64,000 nucleotides of DNA from Marsupella aquatica (lineage: Eukaryota; Marchantiophyta). The notes beneath the pieces are model-generated. The model made no database searches. It had not been told where the DNA came from and saw only the letters and a program-made list of their open reading frames with translations. Of this stretch, positions 44,430-55,682 are shown in pieces. The DNA lies in the NCBI GenBank assembly GCA_973895155.1, contig OZ316891.1:3596001-3660000 (forward strand), written 5' to 3'. Each line of letters opens with the position of its first letter. Position 1 is the first letter of the stretch. The translations under genes were made by a program, and so were the position numbers.

Positions 44430-46330
44430 GGTAGTAAGGGTCTGGGAGTTGTTTCCATTAATTACTTTGGTACTCCTGGACCCGCTCCTTGAACCTGTAG
44501 ATGCTTGTCTAGGACCAGTTTTCTCTCCTTTGCTCCCCAAAGCAAACAGACACATGGTAAGACAATGGCCTGCTTTTCAATTTCGTCATCCTACACTATT
44601 ATTTACAATCAAAGTATATGGTTTTTTGGACAGACACGTATAGCAGCCACAACAGATTCTGGTATAAAGATTAATCGTGAGCAGTGTTTGGGTTTGGCAT
44701 GTGGACTCTGGGTACAGGGGGCCTTTCATGTGCATAAGCACTCAAAATTAAGCTAGTAAATGAATTTAATGTCGAGGATTGAATGCAGTTAACACCTTCT
44801 CAGGCATCACGCGTTAGCTTTGCGAAAGAACGCAGTAGCTTGGGGAAGATATATAATGGATTGAATTCCTTTAATTGTAAGCTTGACCTCTCTGCAAAAG
44901 CTACAGTACTTAGATATGTGCTATGCATGAAATAACGTAGAAAACTATAGAAGGAAGCTAGAAAGTGTGCCAGCTACATGGGAATCAAATCAGATCAACT
45001 AAATAAGAGTGTGCATCAAAACAACAATTTTCATTTGATCCATGTGAAAGTAAGATTCCCTTCACATGGCCACTAGATTTGAGAGGTGTCTTAGGGCAGG
45101 GTCAGGTTGTCCACATACGCATTTATTTATTTATTCGCCTAGAGTAGATTGTATGGAAATTGATTGGAAAAGTAGGATTCTCTAAAGGCAAGGATAGGGA
45201 GATAGACCAGATTTCTTTTGGTTTGAGACCACCAATATCTAAGTCGCTTGTGGACCTCATATGAAACTGTTTTTTTTATGTTCCTCGTCTTACGATAACT
45301 TGACAATTTCGTTTGTCCCATGCTGTGTTATTCTGGAATGATATATCTTCCACGTTTTTATAACAAACCTGTTGCTAAAGGACAGTTCATATCATATGAT
45401 GACAAGGAACTGTAGACGTTATACTGTAGAATTTATATTATAATAGGTCTTATGGACATATATTTGTGTGCCAAGATTTCCAAAGCGTTGGACAATAAAA
45501 TATTATAGGAAGCATGTGCCTAAGGTGATGGCCCATGTGAGAAGGGCCAACCTAGATGTTTTGTTAGTATGCCCATGTGACCAAAGATTCTGGACAACAA
45601 TTTGCACAAATAGAATAAGCAACGAGCCGATTATTCTATCCTCTTGATGATATCTGCTTTTTAGATGTGATGAAAGGCCTAATTGAGTGTTGGAATGTAC
45701 AGTAGCACACCAATTCCAGTTACTTTCCTAGAAAATGGTGGTACAAGATTTCCTCTGTCACACTATATTGGTAAAGTTGCCAGATACTGGCATAATTGGT
45801 TGGCTTGATCATCCGTAGCCTAACAATTCATAGCCTAAACGGTCATGCCTATTATGTTAGTATCTTGTTATTTTTAGTGTGAAATTAGTGTTATTAACAA
45901 TAAGCAGGGAATAGGGTTTATGTTCATCCATGCTAGGGCCAACGATTACCATGCGGAACCTGGAACACCTATATCTTCTTTCCATTGGGCAAAAGAGGAT
46001 TTTAGGCCAACTTTTGGTATGAACTTAGGAAAAATGTGAAAATGCTCAGCTTCAAGAAAACTAAGAAATTGAGACTGCAATTATAGAACTGGACTTTCAG
46101 AAAAAACCATCAATCAAGTCTGCAGACGCTTTGCGTACTCAGAGAGCTTCACGGTTTTGATCAGGGTTTCCATGACAGCGCAGGTTTATCTAATCTGGAA
46201 GTTGTACAATTAGGGAAAACACAATTAGGGGAAAGTGGTCATTGAAATTGAACAAAATCAGGAGAGAAGTGTTTTCCCTGCAAGTGCCATAAGGACTTTA
46301 GACTTGGGAGCATTGGAAGCTCTTTTTTAT
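44430..46330. other. Intergenic DNA without a recognised gene
   Basis: AT-rich with only short open frames and no recognised domain or RNA gene. A short ATTT repeat lies at 45121-45135. Confidence 0.35.
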
Positions 46331-46331
46331 G

Positions 46332-46365
46332 AAGGGGGGCAGGGCAGATGATTCATTCACGGAAG
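46332..46365 (+). repeat. 34-bp exact direct repeat, copy 1
   Basis: Identical over 34 bases to 47697-47730 (core GGGGGGCAGGGCAGATGATT). Flanking sequences on both sides are unrelated, so the match is confined to this block. Confidence 0.95.
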
Positions 46366-46511
46366 GGCCACTTTGTCTCCTGAAAATAGACTCCAGACAG
46401 GAAACCTTTTGAAATGAGCTTCAATAAATGCAAATCCTTGAAATCAAGCAGCCAAAGTTTGGAAATTTTTGGATCACCTTTGTAGGTGGTCTAAATTCTA
46501 GACACAAAAAA

Positions 46512-46585
46512 CATTCCACATCAACATTCACTTGGGCCCATTGCTTAAGCATTCCACATCAACATTCACTTGGGCCCATTGCTTG
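46512..46585 (+). repeat. 38-bp tandem duplication
   Basis: CATTCCACATCAACATTCAC starts at 46512 and again at 46550, each followed by TTGGGCCCATTGCTT. The two copies match exactly over about 35 bases. Confidence 0.95.
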
Positions 46586-47696
46586 CCATGTAAGATTGGT
46601 AGACACCACAACTTGAATGTGCACACAAGTTCTTGTAAAACCAACTGCCACCCTTTCCATTCTTTACACAAGCCAGATTTAATCTCCAAGGTGACAAACA
46701 GAAGACAATTGCCCCCAATGCCTTGTAAAGGCACCCTTCAAGTAATCAATCATGTAACCCTGTTTCATTTCTCCACAATTGTAGTTGGATAATATTGTAT
46801 GTGACCGGTTCGAGTGAACCTCTCCCCCAATTACTCACTCTAGGATGGGTCAGATTGCTGCAAAACGATATTAGTTAGTTTCTTCATGTTCTTTGCACAT
46901 AAAATCAATGAAAGTAAGGAAAGAGCTCTGCAGTGCACGTTCAGACTGAAGTCAGTGTTTATACCAAGATGAACAAAATTCGTCTAAATTTCACAACGAC
47001 CCCAAAACATATATTGTCAGGCAATTAGTTTTGCAGTGAAACCCAGATGGTACTAAGGTAGAGGTGTAAGAACTTCAAGGGCATGTCCGATTCCTTAGAG
47101 TAGCAGTAGCGAGCTTCTCATAGGTGTGCCATGTAGTAGGATTGCAATTAAGGTGGGGCAAGAGATGAGGGCACCATGATGACCTCAATAGAGCCGGGGA
47201 AACAGGGACGAGCAATCCAATGGGAGGGCACCAATCTGGCTGTAGGAAGTTGTGATGCAAACATTACACCATCTTGTCCCTTTTTGTTCCATTCACAAAC
47301 GGATGGACATGGCCTTGTCTTTTCCTGCTTTACTGCTGATTTCCTTATAAGAGAATACTGGACTGACGTCCAGATCTATCAGTTTACACTTGTGCTGTCC
47401 CTGTTTGTGCAAAAGTTATATAGTTATGAAAATTCTGGACCTGACTGACAACAGCGTTTAGAGTGCTTGTGAAACCTGAAAATAATTTGTTTTAGAAATC
47501 TTCCAAATATCTTAAATAATTATCTTCTTTTCCAGGGCCATTGTTTAAACTTCTTGCCCTTGAAATGAGAACTTTGCTCAGCAACAGGGTATAATATTAG
47601 ATCCCCAAAGCGCACATTGTTTATAGTTTCTTAGACTAGTCCCAAAATGATTGTGAATGTGAGAACTGGATATTTTACGGAGAATATAAGACATCC

Positions 47697-47730
47697 AAGG
47701 GGGGCAGGGCAGATGATTCATTCACGGAAG
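47697..47730 (+). repeat. 34-bp exact direct repeat, copy 2
   Basis: Second exact copy of the block at 46332-46365, lying 1365 bases downstream in the same orientation. Confidence 0.95.
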
Positions 47731-47934
47731 CATCTTGTAGCCGCAGTCAAAGAGCTCCATTAAACGCTATGGGTGTGACAAGCAATCAATTGTGACGTCC
47801 CAATTTGTTTCACCGCCACCCTACTGAGTCCCTCCAAAGTGAAGTGGACACGACATGTAAACTATACTATATTGTGGCTGCAAACTTACAAGAAAAGCAC
47901 CCTACTTGGATATTTGGGATTTTTTTATAGTTAC

Positions 47935-48320
47935 TTAGGGGGCTGGGGTGTTCTTTCCCCTTATACTGCCCTCCTGGATGAGTGGGGGACAAGTCTTGGT
48001 GTTGGTTGGTTTGCGTGTGGCCTCTGATTATTGGCTGAAGTTGTTCAGTTTTTGTGATGGCGGCCCAAACAATAGCCCGGGATTTTATTTTTGGATAATA
48101 TTGTATGATGTATTGTAAAACCAGGAATGCAGAATGTTGAGCCTATTGTGACCACAAACCTTTGGGGACGCGCCTGGTTTACTGTAGTCGGGATGGAAGT
48201 TTATCTTGCCTGATGAGAACTCACGGGTGTCCTTTCCCCTTGTGCTGCCCTCCTAAATGAGTGGGGGACAAGTCTGGGTGTTGGTTTGCAGTTTGTGGCT
48301 TTGGCTTGTGTGCGTTTGGC
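47935..48320 (+). repeat. Roughly 290-bp spaced direct repeat
   Basis: TTTCCCCTTATACTGCCCTC (about 47956) and TTTCCCCTTGTGCTGCCCTC (about 48233) are each followed by CT(G/A)(G/A)ATGAGTGGGGGACAAG and TGTTGGTT. The two copies match closely over about 75 bases. Confidence 0.8.
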
Positions 48321-51300
48321 CTTTTGTTGTCTATTGGAGTTAAGATTAGAGTTGAGATGTCCAGAGGCATGATTTTGTGGCAGCCCACTTGAGTAGAGAC
48401 TGATAGATCTTGGGTTCAACTATTGTGACTGACTGACTCTTCCCTTTTTGTGGGGTTTCACAGATTTCCCCTTTAAATTAAAAAATTAAAAATAAAAGAT
48501 TAGAGTTGAGATCCCCCCTTGGAATATTAGGGGCATGGATTTGGGCTAGTGCACTTCAAGGTGGGGGATATGGGTGTCCTTCCATTCCTTGCCCCCTATT
48601 CCAATAGCACAAGTATTGTGCATGTGCATAAGAAGGGCTTCACAGACTCCCCCCCAGAATGCCCTACAACTTTGTTTTGTGACACATATTACTAGTAAAT
48701 TGTGATCAAAGCCTACTCTTTAAGGCTACTAGGGTCCAAAGTGAAGACTCTAGATCATGACTCTCCGGGTGCAGCAAAACATTAAGGTTGGGGTGGAGAA
48801 TGACAAGAGGTGGTAGAGTCAGTATGTACACTGACTGAAGATTGAATGCAAGTATCTGAACTAGAAGTATCTGAACTAGATGAATTGAATGCAAGTAGCT
48901 CAATAGGTAACAGGCCTGTATTTACATTCAAACTAGGACATCCAGGAATAGTTGGTGCTAGAGAGCTGATGATGGAACTGCATGATGGAGCTGGCTACCT
49001 GGGGAAGGCATGCAAGATGCACTTTTATGTACTCATCTCTAGTCCCCTTCAAAGAAAAGAATGGGTATTCAGGCTACTCTCATGAGGGGTAGACTTTGAT
49101 CACAATTAAAGTGTACATTATTGTGCAAACCTAGTAAAGGGATGTCCATAGTGGTGCGGGAGACAACCGTAGCCAGTGCACACCGTACGGCAGAAAATAT
49201 CGTACAAATACAGTACATGGAATGTTTGGGATGCGATTTATACGTATTTATCCTGGATACGTCTTTCGTAGCTCCAAGTAATGTGTGACTGGTATGTACA
49301 AATGGGAATGATGGATAGTGAAGTTGTCATGTGTCATGAGAGCGACCAAACATCACATGCAACCCATGCTCCCATCCATCCCATCTCAGTTACCATTGAT
49401 ACGTGTCAGTTTCTAAGTATGCATGTCTTCCCTCCTCCATGTATGCATGGATGAGTGACATTGGATGTGAGTTGGAACAAACAAGCAATTCCCATAACCC
49501 CGTACAGATGGAGTTAACACAGGGAATGCTGTACAATAGCATATTTTGTTTGTCTTCTCCTTTATCTCGGGGCACAGTGTGGGCAATTAATCTTAATAAA
49601 ATTATTTGACCAACAAAAATTTTGAGGAAAGATCGTGACCCTCAAATTATGCTCCCGTGACCAGTTCATTTAGTTTGGAGCCATCGATTTAAATCTGGGT
49701 AATTACATATCAAAATAATGTAGCTCCATAATGAAGCCCCATACATAGAAAGAACAACAATCATTGATATAACCAAATAATGAGGTTTATTGTGGTAGAG
49801 AAAATACATTCAACGACTTCTCACATACTAATGTGCACCGTATGTTTCTCATTTTGATGTGCAATTAACGTCATGGATTGATTTCATGTACTGGGTTATT
49901 TTATACAGCCTAATTACCATTTTATTATAAAAACGTCAACTGAAGCCTACTCTTAAGGGCACATATATAGAGTGAAAACTCTAAATGAGAATTCCAAATA
50001 CAGACAAAATTGATAATGAGATTGAATAAATCAAAATTTTATAATGAAGATGGACAAAAGAGACATTAACTTTAAATAAAGGTAAAACTGAAATGCTTAT
50101 GGACAAAAAACATGGATGGAGCAAAGACTAGCCAAAATAACATATAAATTTTAGTGTGCAATTTTTTTTTCATATCTATTTACATTCTAGTAATGAGTCA
50201 CGGGGCTAGTTGAGTATTCACAGCAAGGCTTCCCTCTCCAAAAGTCCTATGTCAGTCCGTTCTCACAGACATAGTTTAAATATGAAAAATAAAATTGCCT
50301 GATAAACTTTGATTACAATTATACTATACATGACTCTCAAAATGGTGGCCACTATTGTTGAGAGTCACTAATTCCTAATGTGATTCATCAGTATCAGAGT
50401 GTTGTAATTATTATCTGTATGGTTTTCTTCATCTAGTTCATACTGTATGTACACCATGATGATGTACTTCAGAGTACACACTATGATATGGCATGGGATA
50501 GTATGGTGGCGTTTCCCCATGGAAATATGGCATATTGTAGCTGTGTACCATCCCAACCCCTAAACCGTCCAAACCAGACACAATTTATTGTATGGCTTCA
50601 TAGCAGGTTCACTGAAAACAGTCAATTATTGAACATTCCAGTCCTTTGGACAAAGCTTTAGGTAGTTTATGAAACTTAGGAAAAATTGATAATACCTAAT
50701 TCATGAATATGTTAGTACTTTGATGGAAAGCACTGATTTACTGGTGTATCCATTGCTTTTAAGGTAAAACTATGAAATCTAGAGAAACAATTATGGCCAT
50801 ACTTTATAAATTTGAAGGGAAAAAAGTTAACTCTTTCCGCAGGGAATACACAAACCTGATTATCTTTACAGTAGAAGGGCAATGGTACGCAATAATGTGT
50901 TTCTTTAACCAGGTGGGCAGGAGCTGAGTCTACAAGTGCAGCTTAATGGACTTTGGTAAGGCGCCCATCAAATCATTGCAGAAGATATTGGAAAAGTTTC
51001 CAGATGAGCATATTTTCTAGAAAATAACTACAGTCAGATTTCCCTATGTTTTCCAGGGAGCTATTGAAGGAAAGATAGTGGCTAGTTGGAAATGTTATCA
51101 TAGCTAATTTTAGCCAATTTTGGCAACAAAAAAAGAAGACTGATGTGGAGGTAGAAATTGGCTACATTTTCTTCCTAGAAAGATGCTGACGCTAAAGCAA
51201 GCAAGTCCTCGTGATAGTGGAAAGTCTAGTAGCAACCAGTTAGTTGTCTTGGCAAGTTATGAGCCAGCCACATCCATATACCGGTGTGGTCAATAACAGA

Positions 51301-51629
51301 TACAACTGCAACTATCTATCGCCCCAGTTATCCACATAGGACATAGTGTTAGGAAGCATTCATAATTTAATAGCAAAAAATGCAAATGACTATAGCATGC
51401 TCATCCAGGAAACAAGGTTTTACTTGTAGTATAAAAATATAAAATTAGTATATCTCAATGAGATGCAATACATTAAAAATAATGTTTTCTTAGAATTGCT
51501 ATGATTAGGGTGGACATGATGTGCACAGTGGGGTACCAGGAGAGGTACAGTAGTTGGGAGAGGATGATAGGAGACATGATGCAAGGCATCCGTGAGACAA
51601 CGCTATGAGAGATTGCTACCGGATAAATG
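48321..51629. other. Intergenic DNA without a recognised gene
   Basis: AT-rich sequence with no supported gene. A small tandem AGTATCTGAACTAGA pair occurs at about 48851-48880. Confidence 0.35.
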
Positions 51630-51935
51630 AATGGCAGTGTAGCATAATGGTAACACGTGTGTTTTCAGAGGAGGAGGTCTTTGGCTCAATCCTTGCAAGA
51701 CCATTACAGTTTTTCACATTCACCAAGTGGGACAACCTGAAAGCGCTGAAGGGTTCTCCTTGTGAGACAAACAAGTGAAATAAAAAATTGAAGGGGGTGT
51801 TACAAAGTGAGGAAAGAAATTTGAAACAAAACTAGAAGGGGTTATGGGTATTTCCAAATGGCCAAGAAGACAAAGACTGCAACGATAAGATAAGTTATAC
51901 ATTAAGTAATCACTACTGAAAATTACCATTGTCAA

Positions 51936-51938
<3 letters not shown>
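51630..51938 (+). mobile_element. tRNA-like segment, possible SINE head and body
   Basis: 51630-51705 is 76 bases long with tRNA-like elements. AATGG at the start pairs with CCATT at the end, and a D-like arm GTGT...ACAC is present. An A-box-like TAGCATAATGG lies at 51640-51650 and a B-box-like GGCTCAATCC at 51683-51692, at normal spacing. The anticodon stem does not pair and the T stem is poor, so it is not a working tRNA. The following 230 bases run into a (GA)n tract at 51939, a layout compatible with a SINE (tRNA head, body, simple-repeat end). A decayed tRNA gene is the alternative. Confidence 0.35.

Positions 51939-51975
<37 letters not shown>
51939..51975 (+). repeat. (GA)n microsatellite
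   Basis: About 18 uninterrupted GA units. Confidence 0.98.
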
Positions 51976-51976
<1 letters not shown>

Positions 51977-52889
51977 ACTAAGGTTTACAACTTTAAAGTA
52001 CATTGTTACTAAAAATGTTTAAATTTACAATACTACAACTGTTATTATGCATTTAAGAATTTGTCGTGACAAAAGAATCATGGTAATATTGTCAATTAGA
52101 ATATATTTAGCCAGAAAATACTTTAAAGTAGTGTGAAGATTTAACATAAGGAACGCCCCACTCCACCAAAACATGACAAGGGAATTATGGTTTACTTTGT
52201 TATTAAACTCTAAAGAAAAATACGAAAGGCAGCCCTTGGTTTGGTTCCCTGCTTTTATTCTTATTTTTATAATTCTAACTGGAGGGAAACCTAGGAGAAA
52301 TTAGCTTAATGGGACAGTGTATGACCCAATCCTGTTGATAAGGGGGGCACCTATGCGATACTTGTGAGGTTCTTGTCAGTACAAGCAATGCTTAAACCAG
52401 CAGCAAGTGACTTGGAAGAGGCAAGCCTTCTTCCGTCCCTCCCCAAAACATTTGAAGCCTGCTTGAACTTTGGTTGCCTCTACCGCATGATGTTTTCCTC
52501 TTTTGAGCCCGCACACATTTTTTTTCTTGCAGCAGCATTAGGGGAGAGTATGCAGTGTGCTGCCACCCTGCACTCCACAGGAGCCTCGCTACTGCTTGCA
52601 ACCCACCATGAAAGCATTGCAAAGGTTTGCCTCACTATTTGGTTTCTTTCGCTTGGGGACCCACAATGGGAAACCCAGCCTGAAAATCATACCCAGCAAA
52701 ACCAGGGTCACACATTTGGGTGAGGAAGTCCTTGTTGTTCTTCTTGCAAGACTTTATCCTTTCGTAGAAGTAAGAAGTGGCACGTGACATTGAAAACTAT
52801 TATAGAAAACCAGAAACAGGTAACACCTTTCTTTTTTCTAGGTTTCTGGGGCTGCCTTGTCGTTTGAGTTTGGTGTTTGTCTCATATGA
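51976..52889. other. Intergenic DNA without a recognised gene
   Basis: The longest open frame (52364-52723, plus, 119 codons) has an unremarkable composition and no domain I recognise. It overlaps other frames on both strands. I would not call it a gene. Confidence 0.35.
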
Positions 52890-53540
52890 ATCTCTTTTGA
52901 TTTTCTCTTTGATTTTCTCTTCAGTCTAGTGTTTGTCCTATGTGGACCTCTTTTGGTTTTACTCATTTCCCAAAATTTATCGTTTTGTTTTACTTTAGCT
53001 ATCAGTAAAGCAATTACTCAGTTTGTACTTTGTTTGGCTCGGTTTGGGAAATTGGCCTTTTGCGTTCTTCGCGAATTTCTTCGTTTCAGCACTCAGTAAA
53101 ACAATTATTACTCGGCTGTACTTTGTAGGGCTTTTCTTCTTTCCGCATAGTTGCTTTCTTTTTAATTCGTTTTAGCTGTCAGTAAAGAAACTATTCTAGT
53201 GTACGTTGTTTGGCACTTTCCTTAGGGTTAGGTTTCCTTTTACTTATTTTGAACATTTATCTATTGTACTTTGTTTGGTACTTTTTAATAAATTGGTCCC
53301 ATTTTATTCTTTTCCTCACCGCTCTTCTTTTCACTTCGTCCCAATCGCTGGTAAGTTTTCACTCGGCTGTACTTTGTTTGGCCTTCGAGTAAATTGGTCT
53401 GGTTTCCCTTTCTTCAAAGTCATTATTCGGTTTAGATGTCAGTAAAAGAAATCTTGTATTGTACTTTGTTTGGCTTGGCTCAGTAAATTGGTCTTGTTTT
53501 CTTACGGTTGTTCTTCTCCTTACGTCGTTTTAGCTGAGGA
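52890..53540 (+). repeat. Degenerate tandem array of roughly 65-103-bp units, about six copies
   Basis: The anchor GTACTTTGTTTGG (or a variant) recurs near 53025, 53118, 53201, 53266, 53369 and 53461. It is usually preceded by TTTAGCTGTCAGTAAAG-like sequence and often followed by AGTAAATTGGTC. The copies are diverged and irregularly spaced. The array ends about 2.1 kb upstream of the TGA gene start codon. Confidence 0.75.
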
Positions 53541-53559
53541 AAAAGTGACGTTTCAGACC

Positions 53560-55018
53560 AGGGAAAAATTAAACCGGGGAAAAGCAGCCGCGTGACCGGG
53601 ATTTCTGCCCGGAGTTTTGACCGGGCCCCGCCAGCTCTGAGCCTTTGACCGACTGCAGGGAGGGAGAGAAACAAACCAGAAGATAAAAAGACGGACCCGA
53701 AAGTAGAGGAAATTACTCACGAAGAAACACGCGAACTGGCGGATAAATCAACGGACCGACAGAGACCGCCAGGTCTCAAGCTTTGACTGACGACGAGAGG
53801 GGAGAAGCTGAGACTGATGGAAAGAGAGACGAACAGACAGATAGAGGGACGAGCTTTCGGAGGAAGGGACAGACTGGTGGATATTCGGTGAAACGGAGTA
53901 AAGGAGGGGCGACCGGATCGATGATCGGAGGGATGAGGGGAGGCGAGAGGAGAGAGGCGACTAGAGTAGTGGGGAACTGGGGAAGCGGTAAAACAGAGTG
54001 TAGAGTACAGGATTCGCTCACTCGTCTCATTAGAGAGGTCATCGCTCTCTGTATCATTCTGCACTAGTTCTTCTTCTCCTTTCTCCTTTCTCCTCCCTCG
54101 TCTTCGTCTCTTTCTGCTCTGCTCTGTGTTCGGTTCGGTTCAGCTGAGCTGAGCTGAGCTGAGCAAGCGCACGACACTTTACTAGTGTTGGGTTTGTTGG
54201 TGTTGTCGCGTCTGTCTGCCATCACCTCATCTCAATCTCACATCACCACACCTCATTCCCACCTCACTTCCCGAGTTTCGCACACCTCAGCATGGCTGTG
54301 CTGCAGCGACAGCAGGATCGCGTCGTCGCCTCGCCCCACCCCGTCGTCCCCTGATCTGCGCTGTGCTGTGCTGTGCTCTTCCCTGCTCTGTTCTGTTGTG
54401 CTGCTGCTGCTGCTGCTGCGCTAACTTCTGCGCTCTTTCCGAAGGCCTTTGCGGTGTGCGCGCATACACACTGTCTACTGGCTACTCCTTGGCTCGGCTC
54501 GGCTCTGCTCGCCTTGGCGTGGTGTGGCGTGGCCTGGCTTTCGTTGTGGATTGGATTGGGTTTCCACTTTCGACCTGGTTGGTCTGTTGATGGAGCTCTG
54601 CGGCATCTCAGCTCGCTCCCTCTAGCTCTCTACTAGGAGGGGCAGGAGCGGAAGATTTGTGAAAGCCCCAGTGCGGGTTGGGGGGGTGGGGTGGAGGGGA
54701 AGAGTCTAAGAGAGGGAGAAAGGACCACGAAATCCAGACAAGGACGGAGCTCGAGTGTTGGTCGGGCGATTTTGGAGGGTGGGGCTTCGGAGTAATCCTG
54801 GGAGGGAGAACAGAGAGGGGAGGAGAGAAAAGGGAGGAGGCCGAGTATTAGGGAGGTCTGTGCTCTCGTGTTGATTTTCAGGGAGGGAGAGGAGACAAGG
54901 GGGAGACAAGTGTCGGCTATAGCTCCCGCTGTAGGGCGAGAAGGTGACGATAAGCTTTGCGGGTGCAGAATGGAGAGTGAGATTGAGAGGGTGAAATAGC
55001 TCAAAAGCGTTGGTTTTG

Positions 55019-55073
<55 letters not shown>

Positions 55074-55682
55074 TCATTTGAGAGATTGATTAACGAGAAT
55101 GCCACCAAAGTAGACGAGAAAAAAGAGTAAGGCAACGAGGAGGAGGAGGATTTTCCCTAGTGGTGGTGCAGGTTGTCGGTAGGTGCTGGTCGATACGACA
55201 AGACAAGGGTCGGGTCTGGAGGCTGGCCGGAGGGTTCCGAGATTTTCACTCACCACTGTACACCGCAAAGGATCGTTTTCGGAGAGAGACAGTCGTCATT
55301 ATGCAGCGTCTGTTGTAGTCAGGAGAGCGAGGGCGCGGACTGAGAACTGAACTGTGAACTGAAGGAGAGGGAAACCACGAACGAGGGTTGGGGCCCGTGA
55401 CAGTGCTGCGTAGAGATCAGGGAAGCTGTGGAAGATGTAAGATTTGGACACTGACAGTGAAGGATAGCCGAGCCGGGCAGGTGTCCACACAGAGCTGGAG
55501 TGGAAGAGTTGAGACCTTGACGAAGAAGAAGGCAGCTGTTTGAGATGCACTAGGAGGGAGCTTGGGAAAGGTACCGGAGAGGGAGAAGAAGTACCACTGT
55601 GTTGAAGCGGTGTCAAGAAATATTATGGGAAACTAAAAGGAGTCGAGAGGGAGGAGTAAGAGGGGATGAGAGTGTGGAGTGC
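53560..55682 (+). promoter_or_regulatory. Probable promoter and long 5' leader of the TGA gene
   Basis: Starts with a short GC island (53566-53650) and then becomes GA-rich. A CT-rich zone at 54070-54120 is followed by a fivefold GCTGA repeat at about 54142-54165 and CTGTG/CTG runs at 54363-54420. A perfect (GA)n tract lies at about 55022-55070. Such purine/pyrimidine tracts are common in plant promoters and leaders (GAGA elements). Many short upstream ATG frames exist. No TATA box or transcription start can be fixed. Antisense frames of up to 123 codons here are composition artefacts. Confidence 0.45.
55022..55070 (+). repeat. (GA)n microsatellite in the TGA upstream region
   Basis: About 24 uninterrupted GA units located roughly 610 bases before the proposed TGA start codon. 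It is probably in the leader or core promoter. Confidence 0.97.

Noticed and set aside
46332-47730. 34-bp repeats as LTRs or a target-site duplication
   Set aside because: Far too short for LTRs, too long for a normal target-site duplication, and no retroelement coding lies between them.
51630-51705. A functional tRNA gene
   Set aside because: Anticodon stem does not pair, the T stem is poor and no sensible anticodon can be assigned; kept only as a tRNA-like relic or SINE head.
52364-52723. 119-codon plus-strand frame as a gene
   Set aside because: No recognisable domain, no supporting splice or promoter context, and overlapping frames on both strands.
53717-54064. Minus- and plus-strand frames of about 95-115 codons
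   Set aside because: Composition-driven frames in the purine-rich leader; no domain.
54633-55077. Two 123-codon minus-strand frames upstream of the TGA gene
   Set aside because: Low-complexity Ser/Leu/Pro-rich products antisense to a GA-rich leader, including the (GA)n tract itself.
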